Origin: Phytoseiulus persimilis | Taxonomy: Eukaryota; Arthropoda; Arachnida; Mesostigmata; Phytoseiidae | Reading direction: 5' to 3' | NCBI GenBank assembly: GCA_037576195.1 | Contig: CM075103.1 | Span: 36,593,250-36,657,249 of the forward strand | DNA length: 64,000 nt | Translations under genes and position numbers: made by a program | Notes under the pieces: model-generated | Seen by the model: only the letters and a program-made list of their open reading frames with translations | What the model was told of the DNA's origin: nothing | Database searches by the model: none | Part shown: positions 48,381 to 60,197 of the stretch, one piece after another | Layout of the letters: each line of letters starts with the position of its first letter | Numbering within the stretch: the stretch's first letter is position 1

Positions 48381-49796
48381 ATTCCTGTGTACATTCCTGG
48401 TACATTCGTCGCAGCTCAGCATTCGCTTCGTGCGGGGAAAGAGAACAACCTAGCCCCCTCAGGAGAAGTCCAGGGAGCTCCCCATTGTGGACTCCCCCCG
48501 GTTGGGGTGATAGATGAGGTCGAGAAAATCGTCACGGGATCAGATATGGCGTCAAATGTCACGTCAGATTCAGACTCTGCAGAGCGGCTCCGGTTCTAGC
48601 CGGAAAGAGAAGGGTCTGTTTCCCGAACGGGAGGCCGCCGGGAAGCTCCTCTGAGCGCCTCGAGAACAACGCCTTTCTAATTGATTCAAATGATCTCATC
48701 GACTCGATTGCGGAACATGCGAGCAGATTCAGGAAGTATACCCCGAAGCCCTAGCGATTCCAGACGAATGGCGACCAAGCACGTCTCCAAGGAGTCCGGC
48801 TAACACGACGTAGGTCGACTTGAGCTACAGGAAAGACTCCTATGACGGTCAGAGCTTGGTCCTAGATGTTCGTTGAGTGGAAATGAACAGAGATGAGTTA
48901 TGCGAAGCGAATAGGGAATATGTTCTCCATATGAAAGTGGAGGTCTTCAGAGTTCAAGGGCAAGATCAGTCAATCTTCCCGATATTTCAGCGGAGCTCTG
49001 CTTGAACAAAACATGAGCGACCCTCAAAATTGAGGCGGGGAATTTCCACGACCTGGTTTTGGTGGAAAGTCCGGAGGCGAAATCGATCCCGGATCAGGTG
49101 GATGGCTGACCAGATTTCGAAACCGGGACTCCGTGAACGACACTCGAACGGTCCCGAGTGAAATTTCTTCCGCGATATTCAATTATTTTTGGTTGAATGG
49201 GAACCAGCTCTAGGGAGCTCACTTATCCAAGTTCCGGTCAGATTACACAACATTCCCGCTCGGAACTATGTTTGACCGGGAACGAAACGACCCCTGCAAT
49301 CGAGCCTGGGTTCTCGTGATCATGATTCAGGAAGCCCACGCATAGTGCGCTTCTCGGATATATACCATTCGGAACCGTACTATGCGAGTTTCGAAGAGGA
49401 AAATGGGCTGGGAATATCACGGTACACGCGTCTCAGTAAAAAGACGCGGGGGTATTCGCTGCAAAAAACGAGCTTTGAGGATCGAATGACTCCGCGGTCC
49501 GTCGCTCGGATCAGGGAGGTTGTCTAGGAACAACAAAACTCTACTCGGAAACGCTCTCTCACGTCGAATGATTTAGTCGGTTGGCCTGGAGCAATGACCA
49601 GAATCAAAAGAAATTTGAGCTCCAGACCTCATCGCTCGCATTGACAGTTTTCTCGCCACAAAGCCTCCTTCTTCGACCATCTCACGTATGTCCTCTGAGA
49701 CGTTTCGGCAGTATCTTCATCGGCCCTCGTGGCTGGTGCGGCGTTTGAAGTGCGATCAATCAGAACCCCCCTCCATTTTTCTCAATCCTTCTCCGA

Positions 49797-50270
49797 GTGA
49801 AAAAAACTCATTCCGAAGGGGTGATGCCGGTCATGGTGGGACACTATAAGCAACTCCAGGGATCGATCCATTTTCAACCTTGCAAGGGCGCGCTGCGGGT
49901 AAAAGCTTCAAGCTTCACGGTGGCCAAGTCGTTTTGTCGGCTTAAGAGGAAGGTTCCCTGGCAAAATGTTCGATTCCATTCGCAGATTGGGGATCCCCCG
50001 TGCGCAGAAGCGAACTCGAGAAGATCGTTCACGAATTTCTGGAGCGTCGGGATCGTCGCATCAAGGTTCTCAAGAACTATGTTGCGGGCACTGATTGGGT
50101 GCTTGCGTTCTTTAGGCTTCGAGGAAATCTCTCAGAGCGTCTCGCGAGCCCGACGCGCGGTATCGGAAGGGGTCCTCCTCGAGCATTTTCGCGATGCTGG
50201 AAACGTCACTGGAAGGCGTTCCGCCGGAAAACATCGTCAGGGAGACAGTTTTTTTTCAACGACCCAGGAA
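49797..50270 (+). mobile_element. pogo-like transposase relic, left half
   Basis: Plus-strand pieces read as the N-terminal part of a pogo/Tigger-type transposase. A helix-turn-helix-like segment comes first (KGALRVKASSFTVAKSF, about 49885-49935). A CENP-B-like segment follows (NYVAGTDWVLAFFRLRGNLS, about 50078-50137). In another frame comes PPENIVRETVFF (about 50220-50255), which sits where the first catalytic region normally begins. Frameshifts separate the pieces. The matching right half resumes after the LINE at 52306, so this is one element interrupted by another. Ends and terminal repeats were not identified. Confidence 0.55.
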
Positions 50271-52305
50271 CTTTCGAAGCAATATGCCAATGAGACAGCC
50301 GCAGGCCCGGATATGATAGCAGGAGAAACTATCAAAAGTCTAGGGGAAGAAGGACACATGGTCCTCGCGGAAATTTTCACAAGAATGCTCGTGGGAAAGA
50401 AGAGATCCCCAGAAGCTGGTGCGAAGGCCGAGTGGTAACCCTTGAGAAAAAAGACTCAGTAAGGGGGGACCTAACTACATACAGGCCAATAACAATCACA
50501 GATCTTCTATACCGTATTTTCGCCCGAGTCATCAACAAGAAAATACACGACTGGATAGAAGAGCATGGGATCCTGGGTGAGATGCACAATGGATATAGAC
50601 GAGAAAGACGAGGGGATGACTGTGTATTCATGGTTGCCTCCATCATAGAGATGACGAGAAAGGAGGGCAGAGGGCTGAAGGCCACATTTCTAGACTGCTC
50701 GAAAGCATACGATAGATCAGACAGAACAAAGCTCTGGCACATCCTAAGCGAATGCGGGATGCCCAGAATCCTCATAGCCTCACTTAAGCTACTCAACAGT
50801 AATGGGCAGGTTGTCCTCAAGGTAGGGGAACAAGCATCGCACAAAGTGAGACTGAAGCAGGGCCTAAGACAAGGATGCGCCCTGTCTCCCACGCTCTTCA
50901 TGTTCTACATTTCGAGGCTAGAAAAGAAACTAGTGGAGTCAGGCAAGGGAGTCATCATCAGGACCTCGAAAAACATATTTGAGGGGTATAGAAGTATATG
51001 GTATAGAAAAAAAGAGCAAAAGTAATCCCGGGGATACTTTATGCCGACGATCTAATTCTAATGTCTCACACATGGACCCAGATGGAACAGTTGCTACAGA
51101 TCACCACAGAAGTGGGTAATGAGCTGAACCTGGTATTCGACCCAAAGAAATCAGCAATCATTGACTTTAATGAGCCGGGGAGCGGCGTGAACCCCGGGCT
51201 TGAGATTCAGGGACAAGCGATCCCTAGAGCGAAGTCACACAAGTATCTTGGGATTCTGATAAGCAATGACAGGAACTACCCATCTGAACAAGAGAACCTA
51301 TGAAAAGAGAAAGCCACAAGCTTAGACAAATGTACGCCAAATCGCTGTGGAAGTTCAATAGGTTTGAGACGACCAAGATACAATGGAAGGCAACGCCCGC
51401 GTTGACATACTGCAACTCAGTCCTGGTGGCGTCAGCTGACACACGCAAGAGGATGGAAAAATCCCAGCGAGAGGCAGGCAAATGGGCGCTAGGACAGCCA
51501 TCCTTCAACATAGCGAATGAGTTCGTTGAGGGAGAACTGGGGTGGACTTCATGCGAAAGCAGAGAAGCCAAAAGTGAAATATTGTACTTTGCCAGAGTCG
51601 GAAAAATGTCCAGACATAGATGGCCAAAACTGATCCCAGAGGCAATGGAAACATGCAACATATTTAGCTCAGCATACAAGAGAATGCTACACCTCAAGAG
51701 AATGTACGAATGCGAGAACATAGAGGCTCCGAAATCGACAGGAGGTGGTAAAAGCTGGAGATCCTTCAGCAAAGAGGTGGAAGAACAAATCAAAGCATAT
51801 ACGGACAAGGAATGGAAAGAAGGAATGGAAAGTGAATCCAGCCTAGAAAGATATAGGAAAAACAAGAGGCAGAAAGGCACCATTGATCATATATATATGA
51901 CAACTCCAGAGGGAGCACGCTCATTGCCAGTGCAAGAGCGGGCTCCCTCAACACCAACTCTTTCAGAGCAAGATTCGAAGGAGGCGATGGTAAATGTGTG
52001 CTATGCGGACATCACACAGAGTCCCTGGAACACGTGATAATGGAGTGCAAGGAAGAACAGCGGAATGAAGCGGAGATCTGCAGAAGACTAGGCCTGCATG
52101 AAGACTCAACGAGAGGAATTGTAGAGCGGACCAAACGGAGTCTTGAAAGATGGGAGAGAGCAACGAAAGAACACATCCCACGCTCCAGCTAAATCACCGA
52201 CTAACGACCCTAACCAGCAGAGTGTACTCGCCCCCGCGCACGGGCTTTCTGAAATATAACAAAGTGTATATGGGCAAGAAATTGTTAATAAACCAATCAA
52301 TCAAT
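50271..52305 (+). mobile_element. 5'-truncated non-LTR retrotransposon (LINE)
   Basis: Encodes a broken reverse transcriptase: AAGPDMIAGETIKSLG at the start of the fingers, then DLTTYRPITITDLLYRIFA, then the palm motif TFLDCSKAYD. GLRQGCALSPTLFM follows, and the catalytic ILYADDLILMS is at about 51035-51067 in a shifted frame. The C-terminal part has a Cys-Cys-His-Cys knuckle (CVLCGHHTESLEHVIMEC, about 51994-52047). The endonuclease half is missing, so the copy was truncated on insertion. At least three frame changes make it inactive. The 3' end is an AATAAA followed by AATC repeats (52282-52305), a usual kind of tail for such elements. Left boundary is estimated to within about 30 bases. Confidence 0.85.
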
Positions 52306-52780
52306 ATTCCTTCAAGGCTCGGGCACGTCAGAGACAATTATTGACCACTCGGAAAGTTGCACTACTGTTATGCTCGCGATCTCCGCGAGTGGCGAAGTTC
52401 TACCCCCTCCGTTCTTCATGAGGCCAAATACCCATACGAGTCCTGGACGGAAAGTGAGCCGCTCAGAGCTCTGTTCGACGCACATAGAAAAGGATGTTGG
52501 TCGATGAAAGCTTCCGAAAACTGGTTCGACCGCGTGGCGATTCCCTGGTCCAGACAACTTGACGGCAGGAAGGTCCTGCTAGAAGACGATTTTTCGAGCC
52601 ACTTGTACCTCTATGCGGTCAAAGCATGCGAAGATCTGGGTATCCAGTTCATGCTTTTTCCGCCGAACTCGACTCACACCTGCCAACCCTTGGATGTCGG
52701 ACCGGTTGGACGAACCTGGCGAGACCTGCTGAGGCGGTGGAGCCTCAGGGTGCTACTTGATTTGAGCGCAGCATTGATTT
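52306..52780 (+). mobile_element. pogo-like transposase relic, right half (DDE_1)
   Basis: Frame 52306-52490 reads SCTTVMLAISASGEVLPPPF, the strand segment before the second catalytic Asp. After a frameshift near 52490 the text continues with ENWFDRVAIPWSRQLDG, then VLLEDDFSSHLYLYAVK and FMLFPPNSTHTCQPLDVGPVG, the standard DDE_1 (pogo/Jerky/CENP-B) core. The family's LLLDN is LLEDD here, and the C-terminal part after about 52740 is lost. Together with the piece at 49797-50270 it forms one decayed transposase split by the LINE. Confidence 0.75.
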
Positions 52781-52821
52781 GAGCGCAGGATTGATCTAAT
52801 CGCGGATTGATTTGAGCGCGG
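52757..52821. repeat. short tandem repeat, TTGATTTGAGCGCAG type
   Basis: Four imperfect copies of about 16-17 bases, each containing TTGAT(T)TGAGCGC or a degraded form, immediately after the pogo-like relic. Confidence 0.75.
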
Positions 52822-53295
52822 TTTCTTGGAGCATGGTCGGTTTGATCTGAGATCCGATCTGATTCGAATAATTTTTCTCTGGTATTTGAAACGGCGGTCC
52901 AACTGAGAATCGGGTCTAAGCGACGATAGTCGATTTCTTGTTGAACCCGCTAAAATGAGACGAGTATTCAATCATATTTTCCCTCAAATTCACATCGAGT
53001 CTATGATCCTCATCCCAGGATCTCGGCAAGCTCGTGACCATTGTGTTGACATCAACGAGGAAGTTAATGATCGAACAAACGATTCCGTAACAGCCTCCAT
53101 AGCCTAAGCGACGGACTTGCATGAAGGGAATCCGAGGTGAAATCGAACGCTCACTCAGTGGATCCGATCCCAATGAATCGAAGTCGGCTGGCAAGTAGGA
53201 GCCTGTGGCGGCTGTAAAGTCGGATTCGAAACAGTCGATGTTAGGATCTAAATTACGTCACCGGATATCTATCGAGCTGACCGATCCCTCCGGGA

Positions 53296-53601
53296 TTCGC
53301 TCAATGGGTAGAGCTTCGCATCTAGGATAATAGAGAGCATACCTGGAGATGGGGCCCCATGATCAGGCTCTGATTTCAGTCCGATCAGGTGGTAGCTGTC
53401 CGGGAAGGTGTGTCTATCCGGGAACGTCTGAGGTGAATTTTCGCGGGTTTCGCTCAATGGGTAGAGCTTCGCATCTAGGATAATAGAGAGCATACCTGGA
53501 GATGGGGCCCCATGATCAGGCTCTGATTTCAGTCCGATCAGGTGGTAGCTGTCCGGGAAGGTGTGTCTATCCGGGAACGTCTGAGGTGAATTTTCGCGGG
53601 T
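53296..53601. repeat. 153-bp tandem duplication
   Basis: The segment starting TTCGCTCAATGGGTAGAGCT at 53296 recurs at 53449 and reads the same to the end of the unit as far as I can follow it, so the event is recent. The unit is 51 codons, which keeps a minus-strand frame open through both copies (53269-53697, 142 codons). That frame matches no family I know. Confidence 0.9.
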
Positions 53602-54983
53602 TTTTAATTTAGCTTGTGACTTTTTGGCCTTGCTTCCGGAGGTCATATCTCGGACACCAAGGTTCCGATTTCGGAAAATGAGGCAGCGTTGGAGCACTGC
53701 AGCGTAAATCTACATTTTTTAGCTTTCTGATCGGTTCAATGTTAACGGAGCCATGTCGAGTTGTGGATACTACACGTTTTCTCGGTGACCGAACTTGGAG
53801 GGGCTTTGAAACCGTAACAAAACCGGATTTCGAACATCTGTTTCCCCCGAAAATCCCACAATACCAGGGCGATGATTCGCCCGGAGTTTCAACTCAATGC
53901 TTCTCGTCGTGAGCATCGGTAACATACTGACCGCAGAGGACTGTACGGTCGATTCCAGCGAATTGAGATCAATAACTTGACACCGAGAGCAGACTTCAGC
54001 GCCCATGTTGGCTCTCATTTTCCCCGCTTTCCTTCGAACACCGTGAATCACTCGATATGACCATCGGCGCCGATCTCTGCTTCCGGTTCCAAGTTATTAT
54101 CGATCTGGCCCCGTTCGACTGCCCAGTCTTATGCGGTCAGTATTGGACCGATGGTCAGTACTGGAAGTGTCGACTTGAAACTCCTCAAGTGACATAGAGA
54201 ACACAGAGCGTCCACCTCAGCTTGACATTACAGCGCTAGTATTGAGCCGAGTTGCGGTTGAAACAGAAGGTACACGAAGCTCTTCCTCCCATAATCACAA
54301 TGCTCCCGTATTTTCTAGGATTGGACCCGATTCAACAGTCTTCCGAAGGCTATAATCGAGCTCGAATGCAACTGATTCAATGCAGGGACAGCGCGATATC
54401 CTGCGTTCCGACGATGATTGAACCACGAGAGAGTGGTTATGCCTCAGATGCCAGAATGAAACCCTCTTCCGATTCCGGATAGATCCCCGCTAATAAAGCG
54501 GATTTGGGAGCAAAGCGTCTCCGACGTCTGCAACAAGCGCGACCGTACATATGGTACACGCTGCATCGCACACCCTGCGATCTATTGATGGTTTGCTGAT
54601 GATGGCAATGAATGAATCATGATGAATCAATCTCGATCAGCGTGGACGTTTTGGGACTCGAGCTGCGGGGAAATAGAAAAGCGATCCTTCGCGCATTCCG
54701 AGCGGTCGCAGCTCCCTTCGCCGAAAGCTAGCTCAGCCTCAACTTGGCTTTTGAGCCGCTAGCTCGACGATTCCTCGCTCAATGCACGGAGTTAGGAGAG
54801 GAACTGAATCAGCGGGGACCCATCCGGAGTCGGGAGAGTGTTTTGTTCTGGCGTCTGAGTTTCTGGCATCTGAGTTTTTGGCATCTGAGGCTACGCCGAG
54901 AGAGTATCTGATAAACCAGAGGGGGGGGGGGGGGCAACTCGGTGCGCCCGCTGACCAGACTCTGGTCCCCCAGCCCCCTGGCG
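53602..54983. other. 1.4-kb stretch with simple repeats only
   Basis: No recognised gene. Contains a 15-base tandem repeat at 54850-54890 (GGCATCTGAGTTTTT type, two and a half copies) and a 14-base poly-G run at 54921-54934. Confidence 0.5.
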
Positions 54984-55290
54984 GGATCAGAAAATCTGAC
55001 CCGCGGCCACAGTGATCCACGCGCCTCCGCTCATCCCTGACATGAACTCTACTATCACCCCCTCAGAGAATACTCAAGATGTTTGGTGGAGATGAAGGGC
55101 CGGAGAATCGTTATTTTTTCCGTCCGAATCTGCCACCTATAGTCACGGGACTGTTTTATCTCAGGAAATATCATATCTGTTCTGGAACGGCCGCGCTCAA
55201 GTTTCCTGGACCGCGTTGACTCTTTCGTGACTCAGAAAACCACAGTTCCGTGTCTATGCTGAGCTCAGCGAGAAGAAATAGGGGAAGTTC
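54984..55290 (+). repeat. interspersed repeat, copy A
   Basis: Shares an ordered set of words with 63689-63965 on the same strand: AAAATCTGaCCCGCGG, CATcCCTGaCATGA, GGCCGGAgAA, CCaCCtATAGTcAC, ATcTGTTCtgGAACGGCCGC, TTTCCTG and GTgaCTcAgAAAA. The two copies are clearly related but diverged. There is no coding capacity and no poly(A) tail at either end, so the type of element is unknown. Confidence 0.7.
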
Positions 55291-56078
55291 CCGATCTTCG
55301 GGGGGATCGATACGCAGATCCTATACAATCATCGCTATTCCGTGAAGCGCGCCGATGCATTCCAACTCAGCTCGATCGATAGAGGCTTCACATTGCCTGC
55401 ATGTCGTGCCGCTCGAGTTCCGAGATGCTCCTGTCCCTGGGTAAGACGGTTGGTGCATTCTTTCTCGAGGAAGACCTTCATGGACAGGTCTGAGCTCCTG
55501 TTCCCCGAAACTTGGCTCTCCGAACTCGATGTGAATCTGATGAAGATTTTGCTGGAATTAGCCGCCGGAGCATCTGCAAGTGTCCTGCCTGGAATTGTTT
55601 TCACCAACTTGATGGAGACAAGGCTGGCACGGGCAGCGTGTAGGCACATGCGCCGGACTCGGGGAGGCGCGGCGGCGTCGAACCGCGCTCGCATCCGGAG
55701 GATCCATGGTGGCATACAATAGCAGAGCGGAGGAAGGTACTCAATCATTGTGTGCCTCCGGACGTGATTGGGCGGAACCCATCGTGCTTTCAGTAGATTT
55801 GTTGCAGGCGCTGGAAACTGACACAAATACCCATTTTTTCCGTTGCTGCCAACTCATCCACACGATCCGATTTTGACGAAATAATCATCGACATCGAGTG
55901 ATGCACCAGTTTCTGTTTACCACAAGCGGCCCTCTCTCCGGTCGGCCCGCGTCGGTCTCCGCCGATCCGTCGCCCACGATTAGTCATCATTCCGTTTCGC
56001 TCCCGTGTCCCGTGTTCGAGTCTGAGGAAGCGCGAGCTAACATCTTGGCACGTTTCGAACCCTGCATCCGATTCCGGG
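55291..56078. other. BTBD9 upstream region with open frames on both strands
   Basis: Between 55342 and 55722 both strands stay open (126 codons plus, 163 codons minus). Neither protein resembles a family I know, and the GC-rich codons make chance likely. The right part should hold the BTBD9 promoter. Confidence 0.4.
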
Positions 56079-58073
56079 ATGGAGCACGCTTGTCACCTAG
56101 CGGAATCGATCGGAAGTTTACTTTGTGACAACAAAACCTCCGATCTCACCCTCGCCGTCGAAGGAGAACGTCTGCCTGCGCACAGGCTCATACTCGCTGC
56201 CTCTTGTGAATACTTCAGGTATTCCTGTTTTCTGAAGATCATACTCATCTTAGTTCGATATCTAGTTCTCGACTCTAGCTTTCGAGCTTCTGCCTCATGG
56301 ATCATGAGTCATCGATTTTCCTCCCGAGTCAACGGATCCCACCGAAAGCATGTTCCAGGGCTCTGCTGCACGGGGAGATGAAGGAGTCGCTCCAGACCGA
56401 GGTTGTTCTCGCAGACGTCCCCTTGAGAGGCTTCAAGCTGCTGATGAGCTATATATACACCGGACAATTGAAACTCGAGGAGCTGGACAACGATACGGTT
56501 CTAGAAGTGCTCCATATCGCTCACATGTACGGCTACGGGAAACTCGAAATCATACTCAGCCAGAAGCTCCAGGATAGAATCTCGATGGAGAATGTCTGCA
56601 AGATCTACAACAGCGCGCATCTCCTGAAACTCAAAAGACTCGAAGAGGCCTGCTGCCGCTGCATGCTGGCAGCACCGGGCGCGACTTTGGAAACCAAAGC
56701 TTTCCTCGATCTCTCCGAGCCAGCGCTCCGCGAAATACTCACCAAAGACACATTTTGCGCCACAGAAATCGATATTTTCGGAGCTGTCCTCAAGTGGCGC
56801 AACGAGCGCCCTCCTGAGCAGGATATTGCGAATGTCCTGAAACTGATTCGGCTCCCTCTCATTGATACCAAGGATCTCGTGACCACTGTCAAAGACTCAG
56901 GTCTGATCGCGACAAATATGTTAGTGGACGTTATTCGAGAGAGGAAGTGCAATGTCGCGGGATTGAATTTTCGAGGGGCCCTGAGAAGTGACGAAAATCT
57001 GGCCACCACGGAAAATGGAGCCTTGAGGCTAACCGAAAAAAGTTCTGGTCATCATGTTAGCGCAAAGACATGTCCACGTTACGATAGTGAAGAGATGCCA
57101 GCTTATGATTCTGATTTATTGTTCCCATGTGCAGCCGGCTTCACTGTCGCATTAGGCGAAGCGTTCTTCATCAATCACACCTCCTTTCGGTTCCGGGAGG
57201 AAGCTTTCAAATGCTCGTACTACGTCGAAGTGTCGGTCAATCTAGCTGACTGGGTTCGGATAATCGATCATTCGCAGTACGTTTCTTGCTTGTCCCAGAA
57301 CCTCTATTTTGAGCCTCGGGTCGTGCGCTTCGTCCGATTTAATGTCACATGGACTAGCAGAGGGAAAGATCATGTCAAATTGACGGAGTTCTCCGTGACT
57401 CACGTCACCAATCCCTTCAGACTCAGTTGCGGTTTGTATGCCCCCGATAGCAACGTTGCGACCGTATCGCTGGGCGCCCTGGCTTTCAGACAACCGGTTG
57501 ATTCCGGTGATTTGACCGGATTGGCAGGAGCTCTTGATGAGGATAAACCTGTTCGGGTTTCGCATGAGATTGGCAAAGGCTCGATAATAATCCAGTTCCC
57601 GCAGCCGTACGCGCTGAGTTCCATGCGGATGCGGTTGTGGGAGGATGACTCCCGGGCGTATTTATACTACGTTGAAACCTCGGTCGACTTCGAGAAATGG
57701 ACGCGAGTCGCAGACCTCACCACCGACCTTCGTCGCTCGTGGCAGGTCATATCCTTCGAAACTCGCCCGGTGCTTTACATGAGAATTGTGGGCACTGCCT
57801 CTACGGTAGACAAGGTTTGTGACAGATATTGTGTAACAAATCTTCTAATGTTGTGTAGCATCGCTCTTGCCTTGGCCTGGAATTTTCAGACCCATTCTTT
57901 CCGCTTTTACTAAGTCCCAGATGCGGAGAAAAGTTCTGCACTCTCAACGCCATACTCTGACTTCACAGTTGTTCAGTTGTACGAGTTTCCAATGTCCTGC
58001 TCCGGTTCGACTTCTCGGCGAATGTCGGACTCAAAAGAACGAAAGCGTGAGCGGAAGCCCAATTGATGCCTGA
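56079..58073 (+). CDS. BTBD9: BTBD9, BTB-BACK-discoidin protein
   Basis: BTBD9 is thought to be a substrate adaptor for cullin-3 ubiquitin ligases; in flies and mammals it affects sleep, iron and dopamine. Exons are 56079-56218, 56359-57814 and 57969-58073, giving 566 residues (human 612). The BTB domain spans about 1-125 (DLTLAVEGERLPAHRLILAA, MSYIYTGQL), the BACK domain about 130-235, then two discoidin-like (F5/8C) domains at about 275-400 and 405-535. These have paired motifs YYVEVSVNLADWVRIIDHSQ and LYYVETSVDFEKWTRVAD, and MRIVGTASTV near the end. The last exon gives LFSCTSFQCPAP, matching the family's closing segment. The first discoidin domain has lost the usual RIVGT ending (RFNVT instead), so it is more diverged than the second. 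Joined exons keep phase. Confidence 0.94.
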
Positions 58074-58549
58074 AAACGGATCCATGACCGGGGGAGATCA
58101 ACGCAAACGTGTAAGGTCACTCCTCCAGGCTAGCTGAGCTGCTACTCGGCGCTTCTCCAGATTCGACACCTCCTGAAGATCGATCCCGACTGCCTTCCCA
58201 ATCCGGGTGATGCTCCTTTCATTGCAGACCGTTGTATTGTATTTTGGATCTTCGAGGGCAGTTCGGTGCATGCAGGGCTCCAATCCCGATATCATCAACG
58301 TAATGGAGTGTTGCGTCTGCGGACTACATCTGGATAACGAATTCCCTCATTGCCAGACGCGGGTTGTCGTAGGCTCGATCCTCGAGGATCGCAGGAGAGA
58401 AGAGTCAAGGCGATTGAAATTTTGGAGCGAAGCACAAGGGAGCTTGAATTTAACGTTCTAGCGTGGAGATGCCCTCATCGAATTCTAGATTCTAGATCCG
58501 TGTCATCCGTCAGGTCTTTGTGGCCATGAGACTCAGCTTCAGGTGATGT

Positions 58550-60060
58550 TTGAGCGCTGGTTCTGGAACGAATTTTCGCATGGAACCCCCACTCGAATCT
58601 AATCCGCCGTGGAACCCCAACTATGTCTCATAGTTTGATAGCTTCTGTACTCCGATAACTATCTCAGCTAGGGAGAGAATACACTCCCATGCCGTACCAA
58701 TGCAACCAACTGTTGAGTATTTGTATATTGATGAGAAAGATTATTTAGGAGGCGACTATAAAGGCCTGCGAAATCGGGTGTTTTTCTCGTGGCCTGCAAT
58801 CGCATATCTGGCTCCGCATCCAGGCGGCTCCCATACTTTGTTTGAGTTGAGGCATATATCGCGAATTCGGCCTCGCAAAGCCAAGTGCTTACAAAGCGAA
58901 CGAGTGCTCGCAAAAAGACGTCAGCCAACGGAGAAAATCGTGAGCCATTGAGGCTCAAAATTCCGCAATGTTCATTCGTACGCTTGAGTCGAGTTCAAAA
59001 TCATTGAACAAGCTGGGGAAGAAATAGGTTCGGTTGTCCTCAATTCAAGTTGGCTGTCGGTTCGCCTTCTATCTTGTTGATTCCCTCCGTGACCACGAAC
59101 ACGTCCCCCCCACTTACCTTTGAGCGTCAGGTTGCGCTCACAGAGTTTATCGAAGACGTCGGCGAGGCGAGCGAGCTGCTGTAGCCATTTGCAATCTCGG
59201 AATTCAGCGGACAGATCAAAATGACTCCCCAAGCGGAACATGAGAATCTCGTTCCGCAGCTCAAATACTCGCTTCGACACTCAGCCTCTCGAGAGCCATC
59301 TGATTCCAATGTGAATCAGTATCGCCAAGATGGGAGCTGCCGATTTTGTCGTTATTTTCAGCGAAGATCCGTGGTTGCAGTGGGCGTGATTCGATGCAGT
59401 TCAACACTCTGGCTGCTCCATCGAGCAGAGTCTTCAACATTGAAGGAATGTGCTCCGATACCCCCCCTCACACGCCCGGTGGAGCCCTTTCGACTGCCCG
59501 TCATCGCCCCGGCCGCGTCTGTGCACAGATTTGTCGACACAGGTTGTCGACTTTCATGTATCAACAGGGCTGAAGATTTCTTCGCCTGTGGTGTTGGTAT
59601 AGAGTGGCTTGCGGAGCAGAAGTTCCTCGGAGATTCCGGACTCATATGAATGCACATACTTTGAGAACAGAGCGATCAACGAGATCGCTAAAGAGTTACT
59701 ATGAACTGCGGAAAATCCGCGAATAAATCGCTATTATTATTATATGAATATCGCAAAACAGCTGAAAGGGCTGCTAAACCGCCGCCGTCGCTACTCTCAT
59801 CGAGTTGTAGAGCCCAATGGGAGCTGTTCCTGAGCTCATCACTGACTTCCTTTTCCACCCATGCGCTGATGTCTTTGATCCGACGACCCACCGAGCTGTT
59901 GGATAGAGGGATTTCACGGATGTATTCGACTCGCCTGCCTTCGAATGAACACTACGCTGCTTCGGTCAGACAAGGCTCGAGAAGTCGCTCTCCAATGCTG
60001 TGGGTTCGGCCGCGCGGCCAATAAAATATGACAGCCGAAGTGGTGCCTCATCGGCTCTGT
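58550..60060 (-). mobile_element. hAT transposase relic, ZBED5-like
   Basis: Minus-strand pieces in the right order for a ZBED5/FAM200-type hAT transposase. REIPLSNSSVGRRIKDI comes first (59925-59865), then HWALQLDESSDGGGLA with the first catalytic Asp. Next are NLCTDAAGAMTGSR (near 59520), KRVFELRNEILMF and LADVFDKLCERNLTLKG (59280-59120). The C-terminal dimerisation motif comes last, TWLCEAEFAIYASTQTKY (near 58870). Stops and frameshifts lie between pieces, so it is inactive. A GTAAGT donor-like site follows LTLKG. DNA near 58580-58620 has doubled GGAACCCC words like those near hAT ends, but terminal repeats were not established. Confidence 0.8.
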
Positions 60061-60197
60061 CAGCTTTCTCGTACGGAAGCTCCGGGAAGCTGGTGATCGT
60101 ACATCGTCGTTTGCAGCAAGCTCGAAGGAGGACCTAGGGTGATTCTCCTGAGGCGAATGCTCCAATTTTCGTATCAGGGGCATCAGAACGCCTCTCC

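Larger units (their letters stand above)
47432..49796. other. 2.4-kb spacer with inverted repeats
   Basis: No recognised gene. Two inverted repeats are visible and listed [10 protein letters not shown]. Short frames below 130 codons look like chance. Confidence 0.45.
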
